Assembly: GCF_003443895.1 (NCBI RefSeq)
Contig: NZ_QQOA01000024.1
Coordinates: 1-64,000 of the forward strand
Direction of reading: 5' to 3'
From: Paraburkholderia phosphatilytica
GTDB lineage: Bacteria > Pseudomonadota > Gammaproteobacteria > Burkholderiales > Burkholderiaceae
Length of the DNA stretch: 64,000 nt
Part shown: positions 45,161 through 55,044 of the stretch, one piece after another
Layout of the letters: every line of letters starts with the position of its first letter
Position numbering within the stretch: position 1 is the first letter of the stretch
Notes under the pieces: model-generated
What the model was told of the DNA's origin: nothing
Database searches by the model: none
The model's input: the letters and a program-made list of their open reading frames with translations, nothing else
Made by a program: the position numbers and the translations under genes

Positions 45161-46522
45161 GTGAAACCAATTGAAAGGATGCGCGTGGGATCAGCGCTGA
45201 AGCGCTGCGCCCGGCTCACGTGCCTGCTCCTGCCGCTGTTCGCCGCCTGCACGGAGATGCCGCTGATTCCGCCCTCGAACTTCGAGATCGATCCCGCCGC
45301 GCTCGAAGAGATGAATGCGCATGGCGACCGGATGATCATCGTGACGGTGGCCAACCCCAGCGAATCGGTGCCGATGCTGGCCGGCACGACCGGGGGCGCC
45401 TATGACGGCGCGCCGGGCTACGCGGCCTACGGCAGCGCGCGGGCGACGGTGGCCGAGCTCGAACGCGATTACCCGGTGCGTCAGGTGACGGCCTGGCCGA
45501 TCATGCCGCTGCAGGTGCATTGCGCGGTGCTCGAGGTCACGGGCAAAGAGAGCCGCGAAGACGTGCTCGCCAGGCTCGCGCACGATCGGCGCGTGAAGAT
45601 CGCTCAGCCGCTGCAGTCTTTTCGCACACTAGGGACGGTGGGTACGCTGGCGGCCCCCAATTACGACGGCAACTACGTCGATCTCGAACGCGGACTGAAG
45701 GACATCGACGCGTTCGCAGCCCAGCGCATTTCGCAAGGCAAGGACGTGCGGGTCGCCGTGATCGACACGGGCATCGACGTTTCGCATCCCGATCTTGCGG
45801 GGCGCATCGCGCTATCGCGCGATTTCGTGGACCACGACCCATCGCGCTTCGACCGCGACGCGCACGGCACGGCGGTGGCCGGCGTGATCGCGGCCAATCC
45901 GAGCAACGGGCGCGGCATCATCGGCGTCGCGCCGGGCGCGAAAATCCTGGCGCTCAAGGCCTGCTGGCAGCAGAGTGCCGCTAACCAGGGTGCGCCGGCC
46001 GGCGTGTCGGTCTGCAATTCGCTGACGCTCGCGGAGGCGCTCACGGTGGCGATCGATTTGCATGCGCAGGTGGTCAACCTGAGCCTCTCCGGGCCGCCCG
46101 ATCCGCTCTTGACCCAGCTGATCGAATACTTGCTGCGGCACGGCGCGATCGTCGTCGGCGCCATGCCCCCCAACGGGGACCTTCGGGCGTTTCCGGTCGG
46201 CGTGCCGCAAGTCATTGCTGCGGACGTGGTCGGTTCCGGCTCGAAATCCTCCGCAGTGATCCATGCGCCGGGCCGCGACGTGCTCACCCTCGCACCGGGC
46301 GGCCACTACGATTTCAAATCCGGTTCGTCGTTTTCCACTGCTTACGTTTCCGGCATCGCGGCGCTGCTGTTGGCGCTCGATCCGCAGCTCGACGCCGACC
46401 AGGTCTTGGCCGCGCTCAAAGCCAGCGTGAACCACGCTGGCGCCGTGCCCACGGTCAATGCCTGCAACGCCTTGGCGGCGGTGGTGCTGAACGCCTGCGC
46501 GACGCTCAGCGCCACCCGCTGA
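45161..46522 (+). CDS. Subtilase-family (S8) serine protease lipoprotein
   Basis: About 453 residues from GTG 45161, which follows GGGAGA. A lipobox, LLLPLFAAC, ends the signal peptide, so the protein is probably a lipoprotein. The catalytic triad is D202 (VAVIDTGID), H235 (DAHGTAVAG) and S390 (GSSFSTAYVSG, with Ala for the usual Pro). An inhibitor-like propeptide region precedes the domain. Two cysteines (CWQQ, VCNS) may form a disulphide. The ATG at 45179 is an alternative start. Confidence 0.85.
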   Translation: MKPIERMRVGSALKRCARLTCLLLPLFAACTEMPLIPPSNFEIDPAALEEMNAHGDRMIIVTVANPSESVPMLAGTTGGAYDGAPGYAAYGSARATVAELERDYPVRQVTAWPIMPLQVHCAVLEVTGKESREDVLARLAHDRRVKIAQPLQSFRTLGTVGTLAAPNYDGNYVDLERGLKDIDAFAAQRISQGKDVRVAVIDTGIDVSHPDLAGRIALSRDFVDHDPSRFDRDAHGTAVAGVIAANPSNGRGIIGVAPGAKILALKACWQQSAANQGAPAGVSVCNSLTLAEALTVAIDLHAQVVNLSLSGPPDPLLTQLIEYLLRHGAIVVGAMPPNGDLRAFPVGVPQVIAADVVGSGSKSSAVIHAPGRDVLTLAPGGHYDFKSGSSFSTAYVSGIAALLLALDPQLDADQVLAALKASVNHAGAVPTVNACNALAAVVLNACATLSATR

Positions 46523-46532
46523 GGTTTCATCC

Positions 46533-49500
46533 TCACACCCCGGCCGTATGGTCTTCGGCGGTTTGCCGCACGCTCGAGTCGTACGGTCCTTCACCGCGGC
46601 GCCACTCCTCTTTGCGCAGGCGCGTCCATTCGTCCGCGATCGGCAGCGGCACGGAGACGGCGGTCAGCTCCCGGTCGCTCGAGACCGCTTCCGTCGCGCT
46701 GAACTGCACGCCGAAATTGAGGCCCAGCGTGTCGCGGGCGGTCTGTTGCTCGAGCGAGAAGAGCTGAGCCGGGACCCAGGTATCTTCGTCCTCCAGCCGC
46801 GACTTCATGGCCCGCTCGATCTTCGGCAGCTCCGGATCGTTCGGATTGCGCTCGTAAGTGGCGTGGGCGACGGCCGCCAGCTCGTCGAGGATCTTGCGGT
46901 CCTCGGTGCGCACGCGATAGCGCGCGACGAAGTGCTGGGCGGGGCCGGCCCAGTTCTTCGTCTTCGTCAGGAAGTTATCGAATTCTTCCTGGCCGTGCTC
47001 GTCGCCGTAGGCAGCCTTAAAGACCTGCGTGAACTGAGCGCGGCGCGACGGCTCATGCAGGAAGTTCACGTACGCCTTCGCATCGCGCTCTTCGAACTCG
47101 CGCAGCGTGAAGGGCTCGGAGAGCTTGCCGGCCTTGATGATGGCGCGGAACGTCGCATTGAAGCCGCGGTCGTCGAGCGCGAAGGTGTGCGTGACCGACG
47201 TCGGTCCGCTCGCCATCGACGCCGTGACGGCGCCCGTGGCGTGGCTGAGCGGAATCGGCGGGTTGGTCAGCGTCACGCCGGCCGTCATGTTCTTCTGGAA
47301 GCGCCACAGGTGGTTCGCCCGGACGTTGCGGTTCTTGCCCGATTCCTCCCGGCGCCGGTTCGAGCCGAGCGTCGTCAGGTCGCCGGCGAAGCCGACGTTC
47401 ACCGCGGCGCGCTCGACTTCCGAGTTCGTGAAGGCGCGGGCGATCCACTTGCCGATGGTGTGTCCGGCGCGCACCCCGACCGACGTGTTGTAGCCGTGAT
47501 GCAGGGTGTCCGCGTCCTGCTCCTGCCAGCCGATGGAGAGCGTCGGGCTCTTGAAGAACTGGTCCGCGATCAACTCCCACGATTGCTCCGGGGTTACCGG
47601 GTTCCCGTCCTTGTCGTGCTCGCCCTTGGCGATCGACCAGATGAGGTCGTTGAACTTGACGAGCTCGCCGCGCGCGGCTGCGGTGTCGAAGCCGCTGCGG
47701 TCGGCTTTCTCGGGACGCAGCGAGCGCACCATCACGCCGCGCGTCTTCACGGTTTCATAGGCGAGCGGCGTGATTTCCGCATTGCCCGCAGCCTGCCCAA
47801 GGATATGCTTGAGGACGCCGGGCCCGATGCTCGCGGACACGCCCACGCCGAACGAGGCGGCTTTCTGCCGCTGCGTGCCGATGAAGATCTCGCCGCCGTG
47901 CGTCGACGAGCCGATGTTCATCACCGCATTGTTCGTGCGCGAAATTCTCAGGTCGAAGCTCGGCACCACGCTCGCCGGCAAGACCTTCTTCGCGAGCTTG
48001 TGGATCGACTCGGAAATCGAGCCCGTGTTGATCCCCGCGGAGCCGCCGTTCGACGCGACGAGCGGATTGCCCCAGTTGTGCTCGAGCAGGTAGGTGCGCG
48101 TGTACCGGTGCAGACCGTCGGGGGTGAGGTCGTCCGCGCGCACTGCCGGCGCGTTGACGACGGCGAGCGAGCGTCTGAGCGCCTCGGCGAACTCGGTTTC
48201 CTGAATGTAGGTTGGCGAGCCAGCGGGCGTCGGCGTGCCGGTTGCTCCGTCGTGCTCGGGCGACGCCGCTGCGAGCTCGGCGGCCTCTTGCGGCGACGCG
48301 CCGCCGGCCACCGCCGCGCCAAGCGGCGTGTGCATCCGCAGCGGCATGTTGGCGTCCTTGGCCCACCGCTTGAGGTCGCCGACCGTCAGCTCGCGGCTCA
48401 CTTTGCGATTGAGCTTGAAGCCATGGCGCTTCAACCGTGTGCCCGTCCATTGGCGCAACTGGGTTTCGATCTGGCTGCGCGTCGCTTCGCGGTCGACGCC
48501 ATAGCGCACCGCGATCTTCTCCGCAATCTGCTTCACCGCCGCGTCGTCGAGCTTGAGCCCGAGCGGGCGCATGTTGCCCGTTTCGAACTGCGACTCCCAG
48601 TGCTCGAGCACCGCCTCGCGCAGCACGGGCTTCGGCAGATTCCGCGAGCGGGTGTCGGCGAGCTGCACGGCATAGTCTGCATGGCTGCCTATGCTCTTTT
48701 GCAGGTGATGGCGCAAGAGCTTGACGGCGACCTTGGCGTTGTTGTCGAGAATCGGAGGGTCTTCGTCCGGGTGCATCAGCCAGTTGTTGATCGCGCCGAA
48801 GGTGCGCATGCCGGTGAGCGGCGACTTCTTGCGGCCCACGGTCTGCTGGGCCCGCATGGCGAAGATGCGCGCCTTCGCGTCGACGACCTTCGCCCCCGAG
48901 CGCAGCGGGGCGTTGCGGTCGAAGCGGACGTTGCGCAGGTTCTGCAGATGGTTCGCGCGCTGGACGTATTTGCCCATCTTCGCGAGGCGTCCCTGGACTT
49001 TGGCGAGATCGCTGCCGGGGCCGCGCTCGCGAAAGCCATTGTCCCACGAGAAGATCGCGGCTTTGTCTGCGGCGGAGAGCAACGCGTGCGGGTCCTCGTC
49101 GACCGATTCGAGCGCATGGCTCTCGATATGCAGCACGTGCTGCGCGAGCGTGGCCTGGTTTGTATCGAGCGCGCCGCGCGCGGTGATCGTGTGCAAGGCG
49201 ACGTCGGCCGCCGCACCCCGTTCCGCTTCGACTTTGGCGATGGCTTCCAGCAGGCGCTTGAAGTGGGGCTGGCGGTTGTCCGGCAGTTGCGGCTGCAAGG
49301 CGCGCGTGAGCGCTTCGTAGCCGGTGGGCGATTCACCGAGCTTGGCCGCGACGCTGAGTGCATCGAGCTGCGGTTGCGCGCGCGACTCGCGGTTGCGTGG
49401 CAAGGCGATTAGCGTCTCGAGGCGCTCGGGGGGCGCCTCGTTGCCGAAATCGACGGTATGAAACGGCAGGAAGCGGCCTTGCGTCAGCGCGTCGAGGGCG

Positions 49501-50654
49501 GTGAGCGCGCGGGGGGCGTCGCCGCCTGTGACCTGTGCGAGGCGCTCCGCGATCAGCGCATGATGCGTGAAACCGAGCTCGGTATTGTTTGCGGGCGCAA
49601 GCGTGTGGGGATTCGCGGGGTCCAGCGCCGCATTGAGTTTCTGCGCCAGCTCGGTGGCCGAGGTGTCGCCTTCGGGCGCGTGAAAGAGCGACTGCACGCG
49701 CGCGCCGAGGCCGTCCGCGCGGGTCAGCGAGGGCAGCATCTCTTCGAGGTTGGTCCGCGACCTCCGCGAGCCATGCGATCGGGTCGCGAGAATGGATTGC
49801 GGCAGCAGTTGCGCGACGAAGGTCTTGACGGCCTTGAGCGTCTTGTTCTTGCGCACGCCGGTGACGGGCGACGCGGGCGGGGGCGGCGCGATTTCGTTAG
49901 TTCCGGCCGGGGTGACGGGGTGCAGGGGGGTCAACGCAGGGCCGGCCTGGTTCAGCGCCATGGGAACGCCGGGCGTCGTCGTGCTTCGGATTCCGAACCA
50001 CGTTTTGTTGACGCCGGCGTGGAATCGGTGAGGGTTGCGCTGCAGGTGCTGGTCGTTCAGCAGGTTGGCCGGGCCGCCCCGAGCGGCCAGGATCGGCGTG
50101 GTATCACGGCTGATCGACGACGAGCCGTGGCCGTGCGATTCGTTCTCCGAGTCGGATCGGCTGTGCGTGCTGTGGCCGTCTTCCTCGTAGATCTCGCTCG
50201 TGCTGGATGCTTCGTCCAATACCGGCTCTTCGTCGAATACCGGCGGGCCGTTGTACAGCGCCTGATTCTCCACGTGCTCGGTGTCCGTTAGCGGATTCGA
50301 ATATTCCGCCGGGGGCGGGACCACTTGCACGAGCTCGTCTTCAGGCGCGATGCTCGCGAGCCGCTGTCGCTCGGCGTGGTTCTCGCGCTCCACGAACGAG
50401 CCCAGGCGCGGATTCTGGCGTTGCAGATCGAGCGCATGAGGATTGCTGTTCGAGCGCCTGAGCGACGAGGCGTTCGACGATGAGCCGAGCCCGGAGAACG
50501 AGCGGAATGCGCTGAAAATCGCGCTCTTCCTGTTTTTCCGGCCACTGGCCGCCGATTCGGCTGTGGGCCCGTTCGGCGTGTCCGGCGCGTTGGCCTCGGC
50601 AGTCGCCAGCGACTGGTTGGAATGCGAGCGCGTCACAGTACTCGAGGAAGGCAT
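46533..50654 (-). CDS. 1373-residue candidate type III effector
   Basis: A very large protein without signal peptide. The first 280 residues are S/N/P-rich and disordered, as type III secretion signals often are. The rest is structured, with ASFGVGVSASIGPGVLKHIL, NVGFAGDLTTLGSNRRREES, and WRFQKNMTAGVTLTNPPIPL reading like beta-rich repeats of the kind seen in AWR/RipA or AvrE-like effectors, but no defining motif was found, so the family is left open. It has a perfect PIP promoter (50772-50796). A 954-codon frame on the opposite strand is a shadow. Confidence 0.78.
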   Translation of the reverse strand: MPSSSTVTRSHSNQSLATAEANAPDTPNGPTAESAASGRKNRKSAIFSAFRSFSGLGSSSNASSLRRSNSNPHALDLQRQNPRLGSFVERENHAERQRLASIAPEDELVQVVPPPAEYSNPLTDTEHVENQALYNGPPVFDEEPVLDEASSTSEIYEEDGHSTHSRSDSENESHGHGSSSISRDTTPILAARGGPANLLNDQHLQRNPHRFHAGVNKTWFGIRSTTTPGVPMALNQAGPALTPLHPVTPAGTNEIAPPPPASPVTGVRKNKTLKAVKTFVAQLLPQSILATRSHGSRRSRTNLEEMLPSLTRADGLGARVQSLFHAPEGDTSATELAQKLNAALDPANPHTLAPANNTELGFTHHALIAERLAQVTGGDAPRALTALDALTQGRFLPFHTVDFGNEAPPERLETLIALPRNRESRAQPQLDALSVAAKLGESPTGYEALTRALQPQLPDNRQPHFKRLLEAIAKVEAERGAAADVALHTITARGALDTNQATLAQHVLHIESHALESVDEDPHALLSAADKAAIFSWDNGFRERGPGSDLAKVQGRLAKMGKYVQRANHLQNLRNVRFDRNAPLRSGAKVVDAKARIFAMRAQQTVGRKKSPLTGMRTFGAINNWLMHPDEDPPILDNNAKVAVKLLRHHLQKSIGSHADYAVQLADTRSRNLPKPVLREAVLEHWESQFETGNMRPLGLKLDDAAVKQIAEKIAVRYGVDREATRSQIETQLRQWTGTRLKRHGFKLNRKVSRELTVGDLKRWAKDANMPLRMHTPLGAAVAGGASPQEAAELAAASPEHDGATGTPTPAGSPTYIQETEFAEALRRSLAVVNAPAVRADDLTPDGLHRYTRTYLLEHNWGNPLVASNGGSAGINTGSISESIHKLAKKVLPASVVPSFDLRISRTNNAVMNIGSSTHGGEIFIGTQRQKAASFGVGVSASIGPGVLKHILGQAAGNAEITPLAYETVKTRGVMVRSLRPEKADRSGFDTAAARGELVKFNDLIWSIAKGEHDKDGNPVTPEQSWELIADQFFKSPTLSIGWQEQDADTLHHGYNTSVGVRAGHTIGKWIARAFTNSEVERAAVNVGFAGDLTTLGSNRRREESGKNRNVRANHLWRFQKNMTAGVTLTNPPIPLSHATGAVTASMASGPTSVTHTFALDDRGFNATFRAIIKAGKLSEPFTLREFEERDAKAYVNFLHEPSRRAQFTQVFKAAYGDEHGQEEFDNFLTKTKNWAGPAQHFVARYRVRTEDRKILDELAAVAHATYERNPNDPELPKIERAMKSRLEDEDTWVPAQLFSLEQQTARDTLGLNFGVQFSATEAVSSDRELTAVSVPLPIADEWTRLRKEEWRRGEGPYDSSVRQTAEDHTAGV

Positions 50655-50734
50655 GGCGACCCCGTCTGAGGTTAGGGTGTTGTCGATGGGCGACGCAAAC
50701 CACGGAATGCGGCAGCAAGCGTCGAGTTCAGCGA

Positions 50735-50796
50735 AGGGTAGTGGCGCGGCTCCGCGGGGCGCGACGGGCCAGCGAAAGTTTGGGGGCGGCGGCGAA
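50735..50796 (-). promoter_or_regulatory. Perfect PIP-box promoter for the 1373-residue protein
   Basis: On the minus strand TTCGC (50796-50792), 15 nt, TTCGC (50776-50772), then 31 nt and TACCCT (50740-50735), a YANNNT -10. The ATG lies 80 nt further on. Confidence 0.9.
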
Positions 50797-50961
50797 CATT
50801 CGCACGGCGCGCTCCGCGGGCGTCGGGATGGGGTGTGCCGTTTCGCTGCTGTCCTCGGGGTTTCGCTTCGGTCGCGTGCGGCGAGTGCGGAAGGTGACGA
50901 GAATTCGGTGGCCTCGCGTCGTCACGCTTCACGCCAGACATCAGGACCATCCAACATCGCC

Positions 50962-51519
50962 ATGTCGAGAATCATGAGAGGAAGCGGCAGCCAGGGGCTG
51001 GCGGCCGCGCCGCCGGCAGAAGGCGCAAGCGCGCCGGCGGCGCGGCGGCTCGCGCGTGCCGCTCCCGCTTGCAGCCACGGTCTGGCCGCATTGACGCCCG
51101 CTCACGCGCCTAACGCGCAACCTTTCGCCGTGAGACCGAAGATCGGGCGCAAGCCCGAAACGAAGCGCCGGCTCCATCGCCTGCGCAGGGAACTCGGCCG
51201 GATCAGCCCGGCGCCGTCCGATCCGGCTCACGCGCGAGCGTCGATCGTCGACGCGATGGCGCGTGCCGGCCTGCCGGGGTGGACCGTGCCCGCTTTCGCG
51301 GACGAATCGACGGTTCGCTTCGCCGATGGCTCAGCTCAAGTCACGTTGATCACTCACGTCATCGTCTTCAATCCCGGCGGCGCATTCCGGATCGTCGACC
51401 TGTGTCCGCCCGCGAGCGTCTATTTCGAAATTGCGGGCCGCGACGGGCTCGCCTTTGCTGCGCCTTCCGATGACCGCAACGCGCGCAGGACGCCGCGCCG
51501 CTCGCGCTTCATCCGCTGA
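50962..51519 (+). CDS. Hypothetical protein divergent from the large effector
   Basis: A 185-residue frame starting MSRIMRGSGSQGLAAAPPAE at ATG 50962. The first 80 residues are low-complexity and basic; the last 100 form an alpha/beta unit with SIVDAMARAGLPGWTVPAFA, then STVRFADGSAQVTLITHVIV. No family recognised; the disordered N-terminus suits a secreted effector. The same frame is open back to 50443, but that part overlaps the large effector. Confidence 0.5.
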   Translation: MSRIMRGSGSQGLAAAPPAEGASAPAARRLARAAPACSHGLAALTPAHAPNAQPFAVRPKIGRKPETKRRLHRLRRELGRISPAPSDPAHARASIVDAMARAGLPGWTVPAFADESTVRFADGSAQVTLITHVIVFNPGGAFRIVDLCPPASVYFEIAGRDGLAFAAPSDDRNARRTPRRSRFIR

Positions 51520-51567
51520 GTCGGGCGTGGCTGCGTTCGGCCCTACATCATGCGAAGTGCGAACCGT

Positions 51568-51630
51568 TTCGCCGCCGTCTCCGCCGATTCGCTCCGGGCG
51601 GCGCGGGCGCACATCGGGCGCGTGGACAAT
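51568..51630 (+). promoter_or_regulatory. Perfect PIP-box promoter for a small secreted-protein operon
   Basis: TTCGC (51568-51572), 15 nt, TTCGC (51588-51592), then 32 nt and GACAAT (51625-51630). The -10 departs from YANNNT at its first base, but the same GACAATCGG is found at the same distance in the split hpaH-like promoter. Confidence 0.85.
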
Positions 51631-51673
51631 CGGCTCGTCATATTGTTGCTGATGACTTGATCAGGAGAAGACG

Positions 51674-51853
51674 ATGAAAGCCAACCTTGTCCGCCGCCGG
51701 CATAAGCCGCGGCTGCTTCCGATTTCGGTCGCCTGCTGTCTCGGCGTGTGTTGCTCGCAGCCGGTTTCCGAGGTTCGCTTCGAGCCGGCGCCGCACTATC
51801 GGGCGGCCTACGTGCTCGCGCATCCCGAGCGCGCGCCGCTGCTGGCAAGGTGA
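51674..51853 (+). CDS. Small cysteine-rich exported peptide or lipoprotein
   Basis: A 59-residue peptide from ATG 51674 with an AGGAGA site. A basic N-terminus is followed by a hydrophobic stretch ISVACCLGVCCSQP with several possible lipobox cysteines. No family recognised. First gene behind the PIP box at 51568 and 5 bp ahead of the next gene. Confidence 0.6.
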   Translation: MKANLVRRRHKPRLLPISVACCLGVCCSQPVSEVRFEPAPHYRAAYVLAHPERAPLLAR

Positions 51854-51858
51854 CACGA

Positions 51859-52506
51859 ATGCCGAAGATCACGAGTAGTCAAAGCAGTGCCGCGCATGCC
51901 GACGCGATGCCGCCGGTGGGAAACACGCCCCCGCCGGCGGCCAGGCCGACGCTGCGGCGAACCCGTTCAGAGCCGTCGCTGTTGCCACTTGAGCGGCGTG
52001 CCTCGCCCGCCGGCGAAGCGACGAACGCCGAGACGCGCGCAAACGCCGCGCCGCCGCGTTCGGCCGCCGCCAAGCTGAGCCGCTTGAGCTCGTTGAACCG
52101 GTCGAGCCGGGAGGAGGCGCCGCCGCTCGCGCGGGCGCAGCATCCGGTGCCGTCGGCGAGCGAAGCGACAACGAAGGCCGAGCCGCACGGTGCCGGCGAT
52201 GCGAAGACCGAATCCCAGCCTTCCGGCGCTGGCGATGCACAACCTACGGCCGACAGCCACGACGCCCAGGAGGCCGCGCCTGAAAAAGGCTCTGCGCACG
52301 GTCCTCATCACGGCGTCGGATACGCACTTCACGAAGGCGCCGAGCACATCGAGCACGCCGCCGACCACGCCGCGCACCTGGCCTACCACCAGGCGCAGAT
52401 CGCGGCGGCCAAGGCGCACCTCGACCGTCAGCAGAATTTTTCGGACAGCCTGAAGCGGCTGACGCAAGTCCAGTCGGATGCGATGTCAAAGCTCGTCGGC
52501 AATTGA
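51859..52506 (+). CDS. Candidate secreted protein, disordered with helical C-terminus
   Basis: A 215-residue protein from ATG 51859. The first 140 residues are S/P/A/E-rich and disordered, including two GAGDA-type repeats. The last 75 form a His/Ala-rich helix (GYALHEGAEHIEHAADHAAH, then LAYHQAQIAAAKAHLDRQQN). No homology recognised. Operon position behind a PIP box favours a T3SS substrate or chaperone. Confidence 0.6.
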   Translation: MPKITSSQSSAAHADAMPPVGNTPPPAARPTLRRTRSEPSLLPLERRASPAGEATNAETRANAAPPRSAAAKLSRLSSLNRSSREEAPPLARAQHPVPSASEATTKAEPHGAGDAKTESQPSGAGDAQPTADSHDAQEAAPEKGSAHGPHHGVGYALHEGAEHIEHAADHAAHLAYHQAQIAAAKAHLDRQQNFSDSLKRLTQVQSDAMSKLVGN

Positions 52507-52626
52507 GCAGGATGGTTTCCGGCGGCACGGGACGCTTGCGGTTCCCATGCCTCATCAACGATTCCCGGGGCGCGCGACACGCCATCGTTAGAACGACCAA
52601 GCGATCCGCCGCGACCCGATACAAGG

Positions 52627-54888
52627 ATGCATATGGTTCAGCCCATTCCCACAACGCGCGCCCATCTGCCCCACGAGGGCATCGCCGCGCATGACGCACA
52701 CGGCGCGTCCTCCGCGCAGCAATTGCCCCCGGAGTCACCGCAGCGCAGCCCGCGCGCTTCCACCGGCGGCGCGCTCGGCGCCTTGACGCCGCGGGTGGCA
52801 GTGGAGGCGGAATCGTCCGCCGGGCCGTCGCGCACGGGCAAGGCGCCGCTGACCGCGCGCCAGGCCAGCGCAAGCGCCACGGCCCCCGCCACCGCTGTCT
52901 CGCGGGAAGCCAGGCAGCGCGAAATCCAGGCGGTCGTCGAGCTGGCCGACGAGATTCACACACTCGAAAAGCAACTGGCCGACCTGATGGCGCCGCCCGA
53001 ACCCGCCGACGCCGCGCCGCCGATGTCGAAGGGTGATCTGCAGCAAGTTGTCCGGCGGCTCGAAGCCTCGCGCGCCGACGCCGCCGGCCGGATGGACGAG
53101 CTCGGCGTCCAGTGCGAGGAGGCGCGAAAGGTCGTGGAGCAGCTCAATGCGTCGCTCGCGGGCAAGACGCAGCGGCTCGCGAGGCTGCAAGAGGAGCACG
53201 CGGCCGCGTTGCCGCGGGCGCCGTCCGCCGCAGCTTGGAGCACGCCGCGTCCGGCACCCTCGGCGGCCAGTGCCAGCCACGCCCCGCGGATCGACGCGCT
53301 GACGAAGCGGATCGCTTCGCTGCAGGAGAGCCGCAAAGCGGCTGCGGGCCATGCCGGCGAGGTCGCCGTGCGCGACAAGATGAGAGCGCTCACGGTGGTG
53401 GCCGCGTTCGAATCGATGGATACCGTCACCCTTGAGCTCAAGAGCGAGGTCAAGACGTGGTTGCGCGGCTTGCCGAAGCCGTCGACGCGCGCCGTGCGGC
53501 GGCCCGGCGATCTCGACCGGCAGTTTCAGAAGGCGCTCAAGACGGCGTTCGCGCCCGCGCCCGAAGGCGACGCGACGGCCGAGCATGCGCGCGCGGCGCT
53601 GGGTGCGTTCATGCAGGCCGCGTCGAGCACAGGGCTCGAATCGATCGGGCCCGACGTCGAGGACAATCTCGCGGACGACATGGGGCGCAGCCTGCGCGTG
53701 GCGACCGTTGGCTCTCGCAGCGGCAAGTCGCTCGACCAGATGAACCGGGTGCGCCGCTGGCTCAACCAGGCGCCTTCGCGGGTCGTCGCGCGCCACATCA
53801 CGAGCGAATTCAGGAAGGCGCTGGAAGACATGTCGAGCGTGGAGCGGCGCGGGCTGCCTACCATCGGCTTCGGGAGCCAGGTGCTGACACGGCAGGACGT
53901 TGCCGCCGCCGTGCCGCGTCTCAGGGCGATGGTTGATCACCTGGAGAAGCATCCCAAGGCGCTCGAATCGATGATCGACGCCCTCGAGCATCACTTCGTG
54001 CAAGCCCACGAAGTGGACGATGTCGAGAAGATGGGGCAGACGTTCGGGCCCGGGCTCGATGCCGTCTATGGCGCGCAGATCGCCGGCCTCAATCGAGAGC
54101 GGACCGCGCTCAACCGCGAGGCGGAGCGCAAGCGGCAGCCAGGCGGCATGCAGTCGGCGATCACCGAAACGTCGACTCGCGGCGACGGCGTCAGCCTCGA
54201 CCAGCTCGAGGTGCGCATCGGCCGTCTCGCGGGCGAGATCGAGCGGTACACGGCGCAACACAAGAAGGAGTTCGAGAACTATGCGGGGCTGAGCGCGCGC
54301 CATATGGCGGCATCCGACGACTTGGACGCGATCGAGGTCGAGCTGGCCGCGCATCGCAAGACGCTCGGCGAGCTGCGCGACGCGCACCGTGAGGGGGTGC
54401 GCCGGCGCGCCGCGCGCGGCGACGAGGCGGGACGTGTCGAAGCCGAACTCGACAGGCGCTGGGAAGCGGCGCTGCGTAATCCGGAGCTGCACAAGCTCAT
54501 TGCGCCGGACGCGCTCGTGCGCGCCGTCGACGTGCACGTCGGACAGCGCCCGGAGGAGATGCGCGCGCGCCTGACCAGCGTCGCGCGCCACGGAGTGTTT
54601 CGTTCGCGCGCGAGCGTGCTGCGCGTGATCGCCGACATCGCGAAGCACGAGCTTGCGAAGTCAGGATCGGCGCTGCTCGCGCCCACGTCGGACGAGATCG
54701 AGCGCATCGCGAGAGGCGGGCGCGTCGACGCTCTCTGCAACCACGGCCGCGAGATCGGTCAGGGCGTGCGCAACAGCGCACGCGGCATCGAAACGGCGCG
54801 CACGAGCACGAGCCAGTACGCGATCGAGTGGCGTCGCGGCGACGGCCCGCGGATCAGCCATCTGCATCCTTGGGTGTCGCCGTATTGA
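52627..54888 (+). CDS. Coiled-coil candidate effector
   Basis: A 753-residue protein. Residues 1-95 are disordered. Coiled-coil blocks lie at about 98-205 (EIQAVVELADEIHTLEKQLA) and 480-610 (VSLDQLEVRIGRLAGEIERY). Between them a helical domain has RRGLPTIGFGSQVLTRQDVA and KMGQTFGPGLDAVYG, faintly like a GAP fold, but not enough to assign. No signal peptide. It follows the PIP-driven pair with a 120-bp gap, so it may belong to the same transcript. Confidence 0.65.
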   Translation: MHMVQPIPTTRAHLPHEGIAAHDAHGASSAQQLPPESPQRSPRASTGGALGALTPRVAVEAESSAGPSRTGKAPLTARQASASATAPATAVSREARQREIQAVVELADEIHTLEKQLADLMAPPEPADAAPPMSKGDLQQVVRRLEASRADAAGRMDELGVQCEEARKVVEQLNASLAGKTQRLARLQEEHAAALPRAPSAAAWSTPRPAPSAASASHAPRIDALTKRIASLQESRKAAAGHAGEVAVRDKMRALTVVAAFESMDTVTLELKSEVKTWLRGLPKPSTRAVRRPGDLDRQFQKALKTAFAPAPEGDATAEHARAALGAFMQAASSTGLESIGPDVEDNLADDMGRSLRVATVGSRSGKSLDQMNRVRRWLNQAPSRVVARHITSEFRKALEDMSSVERRGLPTIGFGSQVLTRQDVAAAVPRLRAMVDHLEKHPKALESMIDALEHHFVQAHEVDDVEKMGQTFGPGLDAVYGAQIAGLNRERTALNREAERKRQPGGMQSAITETSTRGDGVSLDQLEVRIGRLAGEIERYTAQHKKEFENYAGLSARHMAASDDLDAIEVELAAHRKTLGELRDAHREGVRRRAARGDEAGRVEAELDRRWEAALRNPELHKLIAPDALVRAVDVHVGQRPEEMRARLTSVARHGVFRSRASVLRVIADIAKHELAKSGSALLAPTSDEIERIARGGRVDALCNHGREIGQGVRNSARGIETARTSTSQYAIEWRRGDGPRISHLHPWVSPY

Positions 54889-54947
54889 TGACGGCAGTAG
54901 TTTTCCGAGCGCGGCAAGATCGGGAAAAGATAGGTAAGCGATGCATA

Positions 54948-55010
54948 TTCGCTTTAAGCATCGAATTTTCGGGTACCGATAGCGCACGATCCATGCACGC
55001 GACGCAGTAT
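54948..55010 (+). promoter_or_regulatory. hrpII/PIP-like promoter for the 55045 gene
   Basis: TTCG (54948-54951), 16 nt, TTCG (54968-54971) is an exact hrpII box; as a PIP box (TTCGC-N15-TTCGG) it has one mismatch. CAGTAT (55005-55010) lies 32 nt after position 54972. The ATG is 34 nt beyond. Confidence 0.82.
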
Positions 55011-55044
55011 CGACATACCCATTGAGCAATCACGCGAGGATAGG

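Noticed and set aside
46548..49412. Open frame of 954 codons on the + strand
   Set aside because: Antisense to the 1373-residue protein, which has a PIP promoter; its Arg/Val-rich composition is shadow-like.
53820..54070. RhoGAP domain in the 753-residue protein
   Set aside because: A FGPGL-like motif alone is present; no arginine-finger region could be identified.
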